Below are positions 1-9,534 of a stretch of 64,000 nucleotides of DNA, in pieces. Below the pieces are notes generated by a model. It was not told where the DNA came from, did no database searches, and saw only the letters and a list, made by a program, of their open reading frames with translations. Each line of letters starts with the position of its first letter. The stretch's first letter is position 1. The position numbers and the translations under genes were made by a program. Origin of the DNA: a candidate division KSB1 bacterium (lineage in GTDB: Bacteria > Zhuqueibacterota > Zhuqueibacteria > Thermofontimicrobiales > Thermofontimicrobiaceae); NCBI GenBank assembly GCA_034506395.1, contig JAPDPQ010000021.1, forward strand, positions 1 through 64,000, in the 5' to 3' direction.

Positions 1-156
1 CAGGCCAAACAGGTAGTTGTAGTTGGCTGAAGCAATGAGCGCCGCCCAAAAGGGAATCGCTTCGATTTGTAGATACATCACCAGCGCATAAAACAACACC
101 CAGAGGGTGCATAGCAGGATGACCCCGAGGACAGTTTTTGGTTTTGTTATTTTCAT
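1..156 (-). CDS. N-terminal fragment of a membrane protein (runs off the window)
   Basis: An open frame begins at an ATG whose first base is position 156 and stays open to the left edge, giving 52 residues; the C-terminus lies outside the window. After the basic start MKITKPK comes a hydrophobic stretch (about residues 8-30, rich in L, V, W, F) that looks like a membrane segment or uncleaved signal anchor. A second mildly hydrophobic stretch contains WAALIASANYNYLFGL. No Shine-Dalgarno sequence is obvious. The visible part is too short to assign a family. Confidence 0.5.
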   Translation of the reverse strand, partial: MKITKPKTVLGVILLCTLWVLFYALVMYLQIEAIPFWAALIASANYNYLFGL

Positions 157-291
157 TTTTAAGGTTGAATAGTTTTTGTATTCTCCCACAGATATGGGAT
201 CAAAAAATTCTGTGGCATTTCATGCCGCTGCAATACGACCATTCCGCCGACTGGCGGACGGTTTTGTGAGAGGAAAATCGTCATAGAGCCC

Positions 292-322
292 GCATTCCTA
301 AACCTGGTAGGTTTAGGAATGC
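292..322. repeat. Perfect 14-bp inverted repeat (hairpin)
   Basis: The arms at 292-305 and 309-322 are perfect reverse complements separated by 3 bases (ggt). On the plus strand it is followed by tttctt. It lies downstream of the minus-strand TPR gene, where no T-run follows in the direction of transcription. It could be a weak bidirectional terminator or part of a dispersed intergenic repeat. A smaller inverted repeat (tccgcc/ggcgga) sits at 243-258. Confidence 0.6.
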
Positions 323-373
323 TTTCTTATCGTTTTATCAATATAATCCTATCAAACCAAAAATTCAAGCTCT

Positions 374-1165
374 TTATTTTTTTGCGGCCAATTTCTTTTG
401 CAAATTTGGCATTAAATCATTTTTCACCCAGGAATAGTCAGGATTAATTTGTAGCGCCTTTTCGAAATTTGTTTTTGCAGCTTCCAACTCTCCATTTTCC
501 ATCTGAAGCATGCCCAACCAGGTATAAGCTTCCTCATACCCCCAATTGGGCAGCAACGGATCAGTAACTTGGTAACTATTGAAAAAAGCAATAGCCTGTT
601 CGAAATATTGTTGTGCCTTGTCCTTACCGCCACCGAACATTTTTGGCGTAAAATAGGCCGACCAACCAGCGATCAAATGAGTTCGCGGATTATTTGGCTC
701 TAACTCCAGCGCCTTTGCCATTTCTTTACCCGATTTCGGTCCCAGCACCATGGCCGAAAATGGGTTCACAGCGATTTTATTTCCATATAATGCGCCTAAA
801 AGACTGTGCGCTTCTGCAAAGTCAGGCTTACTTGTAACGCAGTTTTGCAACTGCTCGATCCCATCATCAAGAAACGCCTTAGCCTTATCTTGAGCCTCAA
901 TAGTAAAATAGAAAGTTGTTAATCGATAATCCGCCAGAGCGAGGTAATATTGCACCAGCCAAGCCTCTGTTGGCTGAGCTGTTATCAGCCGTTCGAAAAA
1001 AGCACGAGCTTGCAATAAATCTGCTTCCTGCCAGGTATTTTCTGCCTGTTTTAATTTCTCCTTACCCTGGAGAATTAATGAACTGAAATCATTTTGAGTT
1101 TTAGCGAAAGATAGCAGCGCCGTGAAAAAAACGAAAAGTAGGATGAATGTAATGGTGTTTCTCAT
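374..1165 (-). CDS. Secreted TPR-repeat protein, partner of the upstream TonB receptor
   Basis: This 263-residue protein starts with a typical Sec signal peptide (residues 1-22, MRNTITF then a hydrophobic core ending SFAKT), so it is probably periplasmic. The rest is helical repeats. A clear tetratricopeptide repeat occupies about residues 210-245 (AYTWLGMLQMENGELEAA ... ALQINPDYSW), with more divergent ones at 100-190, including a KMFGGGKDKAQQYFEQAI motif. A strong ribosome site (AGGAGG, 5 nt spacing) supports the ATG. It follows the TonB-dependent receptor on the same strand after 134 bp, which suggests co-transcription. TPR proteins of this kind beside TonB receptors are seen in Bacteroidetes-like genomes; a role as a periplasmic accessory is inference. 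Confidence 0.75.
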   Translation of the reverse strand: MRNTITFILLFVFFTALLSFAKTQNDFSSLILQGKEKLKQAENTWQEADLLQARAFFERLITAQPTEAWLVQYYLALADYRLTTFYFTIEAQDKAKAFLDDGIEQLQNCVTSKPDFAEAHSLLGALYGNKIAVNPFSAMVLGPKSGKEMAKALELEPNNPRTHLIAGWSAYFTPKMFGGGKDKAQQYFEQAIAFFNSYQVTDPLLPNWGYEEAYTWLGMLQMENGELEAAKTNFEKALQINPDYSWVKNDLMPNLQKKLAAKK

Positions 1166-1299
1166 TTGAGCCTCCTGCTAAATCAAATTTCGTAATGAAA
1201 ATTTTTCAATTCTTGACCAATAAATGAATCGAGAAAATAAAAACGCTGAAGATCATCTGTTGGTTTCATCCATCAATTTGAGTATATGTCTTCTATCAA

Positions 1300-3459
1300 T
1301 CACAAATTAAATGAAACTCCAAAATAAACCGACCTGCCAAACGAGCTATCCACCGCATCCCGCCGCTGATAATCAGACGAATAACGATAATCATAGATGT
1401 TGATTCTTCCCTCCAGATTGGAGATGCCTAAATAAAAGACCGTCAGATTTCCTTCGAAAAAGCGTTGCAAATGGGAGAGGGTCAAATCGACTCGCATATA
1501 ATCTGGAACTCTCGCCTGATGATATTTATCGGGCGCAGGGGTATACGGTTTTCCCGTGGCATAACGAAAGCTGATTCCCGCCGAAAAATTTTTGGGCAGC
1601 GTGGCATTCAGCACCAGCGTCAAGTTGTGGGTGATATCGAAATAAGGCGGGGCCAACGTTGGCGCATCCAGCCATTTGCGGCGAGCCTTGAGCCAGCTAT
1701 ATGAAATCCAGCCAGAGATTGGTCCCCAAGAATTTTTGGCAAATACATCGATGCCAGTGGCATAGCCATGCCCCTGATTGACATAATTCAATTGCTCCTC
1801 TTCCAGCAGCAGCTTGGAGTAATTTTTATAGTAGCCTTCCAGACGAAAAATTTTATTCTCTTGCTGAAACGCATAGCCGATAATGTAATGTACCGCTTGC
1901 ATCGAGGACAACTGGGGATTGCCGATGTAAGGATCATAATAGCTCGGCTCAGGAAACTGGTGATAGATACCCCAACTGGCCGTGAGATTCGACTGGGGCG
2001 TTAACGAATAGATCAGCGCCAATCGTGGATCAAGTATAAATTTTTTGGAAATGGACTCATACTCACCCCGCAGCCCTGGGGTCATTTTTATTCCCAAAGG
2101 ACCAAATAACTCCAACTCGATAAATTGAGCGGCTCGGTAGGAATTGTAATCGGTATACACCTGATCGGTTGGCGCAGTAGGGCTTAAATCCAATTCATTT
2201 TGGGTGATGGTTCCTGAAATCAAGGTCTGATTCTTAAAAAATTCCATGCCCGCTTGTAAGGTGTATCCCTGGAATGATTCGATCTCAGCATTGAGCCGTG
2301 CCTGATAGAGTCGATCCTCAAAATCCAGCTCCATTACGCTCAGCCGCACATCCCGCTTGAAATTGCTGAACGCCAGATTCGCCTGCAATAAAAATTTTTT
2401 CTGGACCAGGCTATGGTATTTCAGATGATAAAGCTGGTTGGAATTATTGCCGTGAAAATGAGTCGAATAATCAGGATCGTCGATCTCCACGCCGACTTTA
2501 TCGGCGGCTCGATAGGCGAAAAATTTGAGCTGGCTTTGCGGATTCATTTTATAAACTGAATTGAAATTGAAATCATAAGAAAATGGATACTGGGAGAAAT
2601 CCTTGCTGCAGTTATTCAATTGGAACATCATCTTTGTATTGCTGCGATTGCCTGACAGGGAAAAGCCAAATTTGTCATCAACAAGCGGCACAGCCAAATA
2701 AATCGATTCAGCCGCCAGTCCCAAGCCCAATCCGATGGCCCGTTGGTCGGGCAGATCGAGGCTTTCCATGGCCAAAGCGCCTGATAGAGCGTTCCCATAC
2801 TGCGCCGAGAAACCGCCACTGGAGAAGAAAGTCCCCTTCAATAGGAATGGGCTGAACGTCCCGAAAAAGCCACCAGTGGGCGATTCGTATTTATAAGGGT
2901 GATTGATGATAGCGCCGTCCAGCAGCACCACCGTTTCCGAGACATCGCCGCCACGGACAAATAAGCCAGCGCCTTCATCGACCTGTTGCAAGCCAGGAAA
3001 AGTTTTGATCGCCCAGAACAGATCGGCCGCCGCACCAGGCGTGCGCACCACATCCATGGCTGTGAGCGTGACCCCCTCGCCTTCATCAGTAGCGGTGAAG
3101 GCGCTGGCCGTGACCATCACCGATCGCCCTCGTATTTCGATTTGTCTCAATTTGATGTTGATTTCGATGATCGAGCCAGCTTTCAACTCCAATTCTTTTT
3201 CAAAAGATTGGTAGCCGATGTAGGAACAGATTAATGTGACTTTGCCCGATGCTTTGGTTTTAAAAGAAAAATTGCCCAGGCTATCCGAAACGCTCCCTTC
3301 CATTCGTCCTTTGAGGAAGATATTGGCAAACGGCAGGGGCGTATTTTTCTCGTTAATGACCGAGCCCTTAATCGTACAGATGGGTTCTGGCTGGGCCAAG
3401 GAATTTGCAGAGAGGAGGATTGACCAGAGCGCCATCAAAATGAAATAAGTGGTTCTCAT
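1300..3459 (-). CDS. TonB-dependent outer-membrane receptor
   Basis: The protein has 719 residues and a signal peptide (1-22, ending SLAQ). Residues about 27-105 form a carboxypeptidase-regulatory-like beta-sandwich (GSVINEKNTPLPFANIF ... CSYIGYQSFEKELEL), typical of Bacteroidetes-type receptors. A plug domain follows (about 125-230, with DLFWAIKTFPGLQQVDEGAG and LFVRGGDVSETVVLLDG). The remainder is a beta-barrel of alternating aromatic strands that ends RSVYFGVSFNL, with the C-terminal hydrophobic residue usual for outer-membrane barrels. It should take up a ligand across the outer membrane using TonB/ExbBD energy. The substrate is unknown: no cobalamin riboswitch, iron-uptake gene or SusD partner is next to it. 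The TPR gene downstream is probably in the same operon. Confidence 0.9.
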   Translation of the reverse strand: MRTTYFILMALWSILLSANSLAQPEPICTIKGSVINEKNTPLPFANIFLKGRMEGSVSDSLGNFSFKTKASGKVTLICSYIGYQSFEKELELKAGSIIEINIKLRQIEIRGRSVMVTASAFTATDEGEGVTLTAMDVVRTPGAAADLFWAIKTFPGLQQVDEGAGLFVRGGDVSETVVLLDGAIINHPYKYESPTGGFFGTFSPFLLKGTFFSSGGFSAQYGNALSGALAMESLDLPDQRAIGLGLGLAAESIYLAVPLVDDKFGFSLSGNRSNTKMMFQLNNCSKDFSQYPFSYDFNFNSVYKMNPQSQLKFFAYRAADKVGVEIDDPDYSTHFHGNNSNQLYHLKYHSLVQKKFLLQANLAFSNFKRDVRLSVMELDFEDRLYQARLNAEIESFQGYTLQAGMEFFKNQTLISGTITQNELDLSPTAPTDQVYTDYNSYRAAQFIELELFGPLGIKMTPGLRGEYESISKKFILDPRLALIYSLTPQSNLTASWGIYHQFPEPSYYDPYIGNPQLSSMQAVHYIIGYAFQQENKIFRLEGYYKNYSKLLLEEEQLNYVNQGHGYATGIDVFAKNSWGPISGWISYSWLKARRKWLDAPTLAPPYFDITHNLTLVLNATLPKNFSAGISFRYATGKPYTPAPDKYHQARVPDYMRVDLTLSHLQRFFEGNLTVFYLGISNLEGRINIYDYRYSSDYQRRDAVDSSFGRSVYFGVSFNL

Positions 3460-3769
3460 GAGCTGTTTTCCCCTTCAAATGAATTCAAAAGATTTCCAGC
3501 GGATCGAAAGATCCAGCAGATATGTTTTGTCGCCAATCTTTGGATAAAATAATCAATTGATCTGGATTTTTCAAAACATTATCCGCCAATGGAATTATTA
3601 TTCGGTGAAAAGAATTTTTAGTCGGGGAATGAGCCAGATCATCGAGCAAGAATGGTTCAATAATCCGGGGATGAATGGAGCGGCGGAATGGTTTGCGGAT
3701 TTATTGGTCACTAAAATTGGGGTTCAAGCCTTCAATTAAAGGATTGCTCAAACGGAAAGTACTTGGATG
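3460..3769. other. Intergenic gap, no gene recognised
   Basis: This gap of 310 bp must hold the promoter of the TonB receptor on the minus strand. A 60-codon plus-strand frame at 3557-3739 has no ribosome site and no recognisable motif, so it is not called. No riboswitch consensus was seen. Confidence 0.5.
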
Positions 3770-4426
3770 CTAAATCGCAGTCATCTTCGGAAACAACTCT
3801 AATTGTGTCTCATACAGTCCCACTTGCTTGATAATTTTATCGACTCTGGATAAATCTTTCTCGATATCGAGATTATCCGTGTCGACAACCAGGACCCGGT
3901 TACGCAACGCATAACGTTTGATCCAATCTTCGTATGCTCGGTTCAACTGGGCAAGATACTCTTTGCTAATCCTTCGTTCGTAGTCGCGGCCCCGCTTGCG
4001 GATGCGGCTGATCAGGGTCCAAGTAGAAGCCCGAAGATAGATGATAAGATCCGGGTAGCGGAGAGAATCAATAATAGTCTCATATAGATCGCGATAGCTG
4101 CGATAATCCTTTTCTGACATCACCTGGTTCAGGTACAAATTTTTGGCGAACACCTCGCCATCCTCAAAAATCGTTCGATCTTGAATACAGGTCATCGTGG
4201 TTCGCTGGATTTCCAGATGCGCTTTGAAGCGCTGGGTCAAGAAAAATATTTGTGAATGAAAGCTCCAGCGCTCCATATCATGGTAGAAATCCGCCAGGTA
4301 CGGATTCTCTACAACTTTTTCATAGTATGGCCGCCAGCCAAAATGTTCACTTAGCAGTTTGGTCCAAGTAGTTTTTCCCACACCAATATTGCCAGCTAAA
4401 GCAAAAAAATAATTGCTGTCGCTCAA
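3770..4426 (-). CDS. Deoxynucleoside kinase family protein
   Basis: This 218-residue cytosolic kinase should phosphorylate deoxynucleosides to dNMPs with ATP in nucleotide salvage. The P-loop is at residues 12-20 (GNIGVGKTT). The dNK family signature DRTIFEDGEVFAKN is clear, preceded by ENPYL and a helix ending RWSFHSQIFFLTQRF. A LID region rich in arginine (RIRKRGRDYERRI) binds ATP phosphates in this family. The length matches bacterial dGK/dAK enzymes (about 210-225). The start is TTG, with GAGGT 5 nt upstream. Whether it prefers dG, dA or dC cannot be read from the sequence. Confidence 0.88.
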   Translation of the reverse strand: MSDSNYFFALAGNIGVGKTTWTKLLSEHFGWRPYYEKVVENPYLADFYHDMERWSFHSQIFFLTQRFKAHLEIQRTTMTCIQDRTIFEDGEVFAKNLYLNQVMSEKDYRSYRDLYETIIDSLRYPDLIIYLRASTWTLISRIRKRGRDYERRISKEYLAQLNRAYEDWIKRYALRNRVLVVDTDNLDIEKDLSRVDKIIKQVGLYETQLELFPKMTAI

Positions 4427-4524
4427 ATTTTACCTCAATTTGGTTTTAGCAAGTGGGCAGTTGTCAATTATCAGTCTAAAGTTCTTTATAGCAGATCGCT
4501 GATGATTTTATAGTCACCAATGAT

Positions 4525-6162
4525 TCACAAAAAAATCAATTTTCCATTTCGCTGAATCAGCACGGTATCCTTCAACCAATGTTTATCATCGCGCTCAGGA
4601 TAATCAGTGGTGTAGTGGAGTCCTCGGCTTTCTTTTCGATAAAGGGCGCAATTGATGATCAGCCGGGCAACCTGCACCAGATTTCGAAGCTCGATCAGCC
4701 CTGCAGTGATTTTGGTCTTTTTATAAAAATTTTCTACCTCCCTGGCGATCAAATTAACCCGGCGCAGCGCTCGTTGCAGCCTCAAATTCGACCGAACTAT
4801 GCCCACATAATCCCACATTAAACTCTGGACTTCTTCTTTGTCATGAGAGATCAGTACCCATTCCTCTTGATTAAAAGTGCCCTCATCGTTCCAGATTGGA
4901 ATATCGGGGAAGCTGATCTCGGGAAATCGCTGCTTTTGTTCCAACACAGATTGATAGACCTGATCTGCAAACACAACAGCTTCCAACAGCGAATTGGAGG
5001 CCAATCGATTGGCACCATGAAGTCCTGTGCACGCCACTTCGCCGCAGGCGTATAAATTTTCAATATTGGTGCGACCATGGATGTCCGTTACGACTCCACC
5101 GCACATATAATGGGCGGCTGGCACGACAGGGATTGGCTGGGTTGTGATATCAATATTGAATTTCAGGCAATTTTCATAAATGTGTGGAAAGCGAGCCTTG
5201 ATTTCGTCAGCGTTTTTATGGGTGATATCGAGATAAACGAATTCCTCACCGCGTTTTTTCAATTCGGCATCGATGGCACGAGCCACGATATCCCGGGGCG
5301 CAAGTTCGGCCATGGGATGGTATTTTTCCATAAATAGCGCCCCATTTTGGGTCTTTAATTTTGCTCCAAAGCCACGCACAGCTTCTGAGATCAGAAATGA
5401 TTTGCTCTGTGGATGATAAAGGGTCGTGGGATGAAATTGCATGAATTCTAAATTTGCGATTTTAGCGCCCGCGCGATAGGCCATGGCGATCCCATCACCG
5501 GTGGCAATTGCTGGATTGGTGGTGTGCTGATACACCTGGCCACATCCACCTGTTGCGAGGATTGTGGTTCTTGCCAGAAATTGATGAATCTGACCACTGG
5601 CTTCATCCAGAACGTATGCGCCCCAACAGTGCAAAGGCTGAGTGAGATCCGAGAACTTCAAGCCCAAATGATGTTCAGTGATTAAATCAATTGCCAAATT
5701 TTGTTCCAGGATGGTAATATTAGGATGCCGCTTCGTCGCCTCAAGCAATGATTGTTCCACTACCTTGCCTGTGAGATCCTTGGCATGAACAATCCGATTC
5801 CGGCTGTGTCCTCCTTCCCGGCCCAAATCAAGCTGGTGATTCTGCGGTGGGCTCTGGCGTGAAAATTCGACCCCCCAAGCAATCAGCTCCCGAACGCGCT
5901 CCGGGCCATTGCGCACCACCAGCTCAACAACGTCGTCGTGACATAGCCCAGCCCCTGCCTTTTTCGTATCCTCGATATGGAGATCAAAGGAATCATCCGG
6001 GGATAAAACCGCCGCCAGCCCTCCCTGCGCATAGTTAGTATTCGATTCCGCCCGCTCTTTTTTCGTGATTATGGTAACCGTCCCGTGTTGAGCTGCCTTT
6101 AAAGAGAAAGAGAGACCAGCAATGCCGCTGCCGATAACAAGAAAATCTGTTTTGATTGTCAT
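4525..6162 (-). CDS. nadB: L-aspartate oxidase
   Basis: This 545-residue FAD enzyme oxidises L-aspartate to iminoaspartate, the first step of de novo NAD synthesis. The N-terminal dinucleotide fold [15 protein letters not shown] is followed by [23 protein letters not shown], the active-site region [24 protein letters not shown], and the FAD-binding [15 protein letters not shown]. The C-terminal helical domain with the RREVEN-like region (residues about 430-545) matches NadB in length. The succinate dehydrogenase/fumarate reductase flavoproteins are related, but no SdhB/FrdB partner is present and the SNTNYAQGG and [12 protein letters not shown] motifs favour NadB. nadA and nadC are not in the window, so it is transcribed alone. 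Confidence 0.93.
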   Translation of the reverse strand: MTIKTDFLVIGSGIAGLSFSLKAAQHGTVTIITKKERAESNTNYAQGGLAAVLSPDDSFDLHIEDTKKAGAGLCHDDVVELVVRNGPERVRELIAWGVEFSRQSPPQNHQLDLGREGGHSRNRIVHAKDLTGKVVEQSLLEATKRHPNITILEQNLAIDLITEHHLGLKFSDLTQPLHCWGAYVLDEASGQIHQFLARTTILATGGCGQVYQHTTNPAIATGDGIAMAYRAGAKIANLEFMQFHPTTLYHPQSKSFLISEAVRGFGAKLKTQNGALFMEKYHPMAELAPRDIVARAIDAELKKRGEEFVYLDITHKNADEIKARFPHIYENCLKFNIDITTQPIPVVPAAHYMCGGVVTDIHGRTNIENLYACGEVACTGLHGANRLASNSLLEAVVFADQVYQSVLEQKQRFPEISFPDIPIWNDEGTFNQEEWVLISHDKEEVQSLMWDYVGIVRSNLRLQRALRRVNLIAREVENFYKKTKITAGLIELRNLVQVARLIINCALYRKESRGLHYTTDYPERDDKHWLKDTVLIQRNGKLIFL

Positions 6163-6434
6163 TGGAGTTTTAGATTAATTCGGTGGTCATTATTGAACAA
6201 AGCAATATTTTTAAAATTTGCTGGAGCGCAGAGCTCGCGAATAGCCCCAGAAGCCCATGAGGGAATTCATTTTGAAAACCAGATTTTTGCCAAGCATTTA
6301 GTAACCTGAAAACGATTTTATTAAGCTTCATCAAGCCCAAAGCCACCAAATCCCTGCCAGGAAAACGAATAGCAAATCACCTGCCCCCTTCGGTTTTGAA
6401 ATCTAATCGGTGCTAAACGAAAAACCACCTCTCT

Positions 6435-6512
6435 GTCATTTCGACAGGGGGGAGCAATCTTTAGATGAAATAATCTCCAGGTCATCAGATTTCTCGCTTC
6501 GTTCGGAATAAC
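6435..6512. repeat. Dispersed imperfect inverted-repeat element, copy 1
   Basis: The element begins gtcatttcgac and ends with the imperfect complement cgcttcgttcggaataac, with arms of about 26 bp. The same theme (gtcatt-ccga ... gagaaatct) recurs at 51264-51355 and 53336-53412. It is non-coding and sits in a 760-bp gap between nadB and the SpoIID-like gene. Confidence 0.6.
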
Positions 6513-6711
6513 ATTTTTGCTAAAAATTTATTGGTTTTCGTTCCAGTACTAATGATGAGAAGTCTGTTCAAAAAACTTCATTGAAGACAGATGAGCGATA
6601 TTAAACATAATATAATTTTGTCATAAAATCAAGGGGAATGTTTTTCAATTGTTGAACGCCAAGCTTGGATGGAATTTGTGGGCAATATAAAAATTGGAAT
6701 GAGATGGCAGA

Positions 6712-6758
6712 GAAGAAATAAAAAAGGCCAGCACCGCGTTCCCAGTTCAGTGCTGGCC
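6712..6758 (-). terminator. Rho-independent terminator (minus strand)
   Basis: A 9-bp GC-rich stem (6726-6734 with 6750-6758, ggccagcac/gtgctggcc) has a 15-nt loop. Read on the minus strand, it is followed immediately by TTTTTTATTT. It lies 165 bp downstream of the SpoIID-like gene stop and would end that transcript. Confidence 0.8.
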
Positions 6759-6923
6759 CCCCCCTAATCTCAGATGTGAATCAATTAACCTAAAGAGAGC
6801 TCCCAGTCCTCTTTCATCAAATTGAATTGCTCAAATTTTTCACCCATACAATATAGGCAATTCGCCAGCTTTGCGGAAAATATTTTTTAACGAACTGCTC
6901 AGGCAGTTTCAACAGCGAATTTA

Positions 6924-8483
6924 CTATTTGGGAGAATACAGCTCGACCAGTCTAGTGCCTTTATAATAATGCTGCAAAATTTGTTGATAGGGGATCTGTT
7001 TCATCGCCATCACTGTGGCGCCAACCTGACAGAGTCCTACCCCATGGCCCCAACCAGCACCTTTAAGCCTAAGCTGCTTAAGTCGGCCACTGCTATCGTA
7101 TTCCTTGATTACATAAAAACATGAACTGTAAAGGTGGCTTTTAGATAAGGCGCGACGGATCTGGAGTTCTTTTCCTATTTTTAAGCGCTTTTTAGACCCA
7201 ACAATTTCAATATAAATCAATCTCCCCGAGTCCCCGCGCTCCAGTGGGATAATGTCGATGAGCTCTCCAATGTCATGACCCGTCTTTTCCGCGATCAACC
7301 GCTCCAGTTCCTCTCGCTGGTAAATGACCTCCCAGCGGAACAGATTCTGAGTGGAATAAAGGTTGGCAAGCTTTGGCGGTAATGGGTGGAGGTGCGTGTT
7401 ACAATAGGCTGGTACTTCGGTATCGATCAATTGCCGAGCTTTCTCCTCGGTATTAGCTGGGCAGTCGATGGGCTGGTCGCTGTCGATACCCGTAACCATG
7501 TACGGGATATGGCGATTTTCCCAGACATTATGATAGGCTTCCATGATGCCGCCACAGATTTTTGAATAGCGGGCATCGCAGACCTCGTTTTCATACATGA
7601 TCACCTGACCCCAGGTGCTTTCGACTGCTTGACGGGAGGCTGGCTGCTCCCGTTTCTTCCCCTGATAGCATTGGCAATGATCATCAGAGCAAAGATGGAA
7701 ATTGGTATTATAATGATGTTTTCCCATAGTGGCCAAAACAGTGTTTCGAGCGACCACGGTCTGTGCTTTGAGCAATTCCAGCGGACAATCCGGTGTCATT
7801 TCTGAGGAATTCACGCTGACCAAGTAATTTTCAAGATCCAATTCATTGATCACCACCAATTTCCCCTGGTTGTTAAATCCGATTTCAATGATGCCCCGAT
7901 AGTCCAAATCTTCATACCGCTGCCAATGAAATTCAATACCGATAATGATATCTTTCACCGTAATATGGGTATTAGGTGTCTGGTGCTCTGGGACTAGTCG
8001 AACTGGCGCCTCGAAGATTTTATCATCAATCTGAATGGTCCCTTTTGCCGGCGAAAGCACCCGCTCGACAATTACATACTCGCCCAATTGCTCTTGAAGA
8101 TTCCGAAATGCCAAGGCCTCCTCATAGCTGCCAAAGTCGCCAATAACAACCCAATGTTCGCGATTGTCGATGCGGTGACCATTGATTTCAAAATTTAGGC
8201 CAACGGTTCGAATGGATGTGGCAAGCCCTTGCTGTCGCAATGCATCGGCTCGTTGTTCGGCTTGGGCAAGTTCTTTCTCAATACCAGCGCGTACCTGATA
8301 GCGCAAACCCGCCGGCTGTTGGGAAGCGATAGTGAGGAGATAATCCCGATTCGGTTGTCCTGAATAGAGTTTCTGCCCATGAACATTTTGCAGAGAGAAG
8401 CTTTCATTGCACCGCAATATGACGCGATCTGCTGATTGCAGAACGCCAATTCGGATTATAGGAATATTTTGAGATGCGATCAA
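6924..8483 (-). CDS. SpoIID/LytB-domain protein with a SPOR-like region
   Basis: The protein has 519 residues. About residues 170-515 are a SpoIID domain: SSEMTPDCPLELLKAQTVVARN, a cysteine-containing segment (LCSDDHCQCYQ), ICGGIMEAYHNVWENR, and the C-terminal signature GAGWGHGVGLCQVGA followed by YYKGT. In endospore formers SpoIID is a lytic transglycosylase acting on denuded peptidoglycan; relatives in Gram-negative bacteria are thought to act on cell-wall glycans. Residues about 95-150 (VVIGDFGSYEEALAFRNLQ) resemble a SPOR peptidoglycan-binding fold. The TTG start has GGAGGG 6 nt upstream. There is no obvious signal peptide, which is odd for a wall enzyme. Confidence 0.85.
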   Translation of the reverse strand: MIASQNIPIIRIGVLQSADRVILRCNESFSLQNVHGQKLYSGQPNRDYLLTIASQQPAGLRYQVRAGIEKELAQAEQRADALRQQGLATSIRTVGLNFEINGHRIDNREHWVVIGDFGSYEEALAFRNLQEQLGEYVIVERVLSPAKGTIQIDDKIFEAPVRLVPEHQTPNTHITVKDIIIGIEFHWQRYEDLDYRGIIEIGFNNQGKLVVINELDLENYLVSVNSSEMTPDCPLELLKAQTVVARNTVLATMGKHHYNTNFHLCSDDHCQCYQGKKREQPASRQAVESTWGQVIMYENEVCDARYSKICGGIMEAYHNVWENRHIPYMVTGIDSDQPIDCPANTEEKARQLIDTEVPAYCNTHLHPLPPKLANLYSTQNLFRWEVIYQREELERLIAEKTGHDIGELIDIIPLERGDSGRLIYIEIVGSKKRLKIGKELQIRRALSKSHLYSSCFYVIKEYDSSGRLKQLRLKGAGWGHGVGLCQVGATVMAMKQIPYQQILQHYYKGTRLVELYSPK

Positions 8484-8533
8484 GAGGTCCCTCCAAATTG
8501 AAAAAGTTCAAGATTTCAGTAAAATGAAAAGCG

Positions 8534-8560
8534 AAAAAATATGGCAGCGACTTTTCGCTG
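8534..8560 (-). terminator. Possible weak terminator after the CPBP gene
   Basis: A 5-bp stem (8545-8549 with 8556-8560, cagcg/cgctg) is followed on the minus strand by ATATTTTTT. It lies about 160 bp beyond the CPBP protease stop. The stem is short, so this is tentative. Confidence 0.3.
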
Positions 8561-8717
8561 TTACAAAAAACTCTTTGGTATTATGAAATGAGAATCTAAA
8601 CGAAACCGATCAAATTGTATAGAAACGTTTGAAACAAAATAGATGCTTGTTGGCATTTTTCAAATGAACAGGAATGTTCTTTCAATTTAAAAACGGATGT
8701 GATCACCGCTTTAGACT

Positions 8718-9521
8718 TCATGGATAGAGATGAGCTGAGTCGTGCGATTCAGTAAATTCATAGAAAAGCTTCATGCCCCAAACAGTTGCTATGATTGCAG
8801 CCAGAACAACTGGAATTTGGACATGATCTCCGCGCAAATACCATCGCATCTGATCCGGCGAGAGATTAACGAACACGATCGCCAAGCTATTGTTGATAAA
8901 ATGCACGATAATTGGGGGGATGATGCTATTGCTTTTCCATGCCATAACCCCCAAAATGACCCCAATAATGATGACTTGAATTAGCCACCATGGGTTGAAA
9001 TGGATCACCGCAAAGAGCAACGCACTCGACATGACCGCTTTGGTGATGTCGAAGTGATGTTCGAAGCTTGTTTGAACAAAACCGCGAAAAAGCATCTCCT
9101 CAACGATAGCGGCAAATATCACAGAGGAGACAACGATAATGATGAGATCGGAATGCGACTCAATTTTGAGTGCCGCCTCGATCGCTTGTCGGACAGCATC
9201 GGGCATTGGGAAAAATATTTCTACGATGCGATCAATTTCATCTGTAACCACAGCGATTCCCAACGCAATGATGATACTGATCAGAACCACACGGGAGTTG
9301 ACCCCTCGCAATCGAAACAAAGCTACCGCCGAAAGACGATTTTTATAAATGAACAAGAGCGCTGGCAAGATAACAACCGCTTCTAAAAGGTACAACTCCT
9401 TGGTAGCGCCGAGCATGGTTCCGATAAGGCCCAGCAAGAATACGATACCAATAGTGAGCAAAATGACAAAGATCACCTGCCGAACGGAAGGATACATGGT
9501 GATATCATGTTCTGAGTTCAT
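8718..9521 (-). CDS. CPBP-family intramembrane metalloprotease
   Basis: This 267-residue polytopic membrane protein has about seven hydrophobic segments. Family motifs are present: motif 1 is EE141-142 with R146 (VEEMLFRGF), motif 2 has H174 (FAVIHFNP), and motif 3 has H207 and N211 (VHFINN). These are the glutamate and histidine residues of CAAX-prenyl-protease-like/Abi (PF02517) enzymes. Bacterial members process membrane peptides, pheromones or anti-sigma factors; no substrate is evident here. It starts 13 bp after the methyltransferase gene, so it is the third gene of the PTS IIA-TrmH-CPBP operon. Confidence 0.88.
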   Translation of the reverse strand: MNSEHDITMYPSVRQVIFVILLTIGIVFLLGLIGTMLGATKELYLLEAVVILPALLFIYKNRLSAVALFRLRGVNSRVVLISIIIALGIAVVTDEIDRIVEIFFPMPDAVRQAIEAALKIESHSDLIIIVVSSVIFAAIVEEMLFRGFVQTSFEHHFDITKAVMSSALLFAVIHFNPWWLIQVIIIGVILGVMAWKSNSIIPPIIVHFINNSLAIVFVNLSPDQMRWYLRGDHVQIPVVLAAIIATVWGMKLFYEFTESHDSAHLYP

Positions 9522-9534
9522 GTTACAAGCCCAG

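Noticed and set aside
3557-3739. 60-codon plus-strand frame before the dNK gene
   Set aside because: No ribosome site or recognisable domain; lies in the promoter region of the TonB receptor gene.
3460-3769. Cobalamin or other riboswitch before the TonB receptor
   Set aside because: No B12-box or other conserved aptamer sequence was found in the leader.
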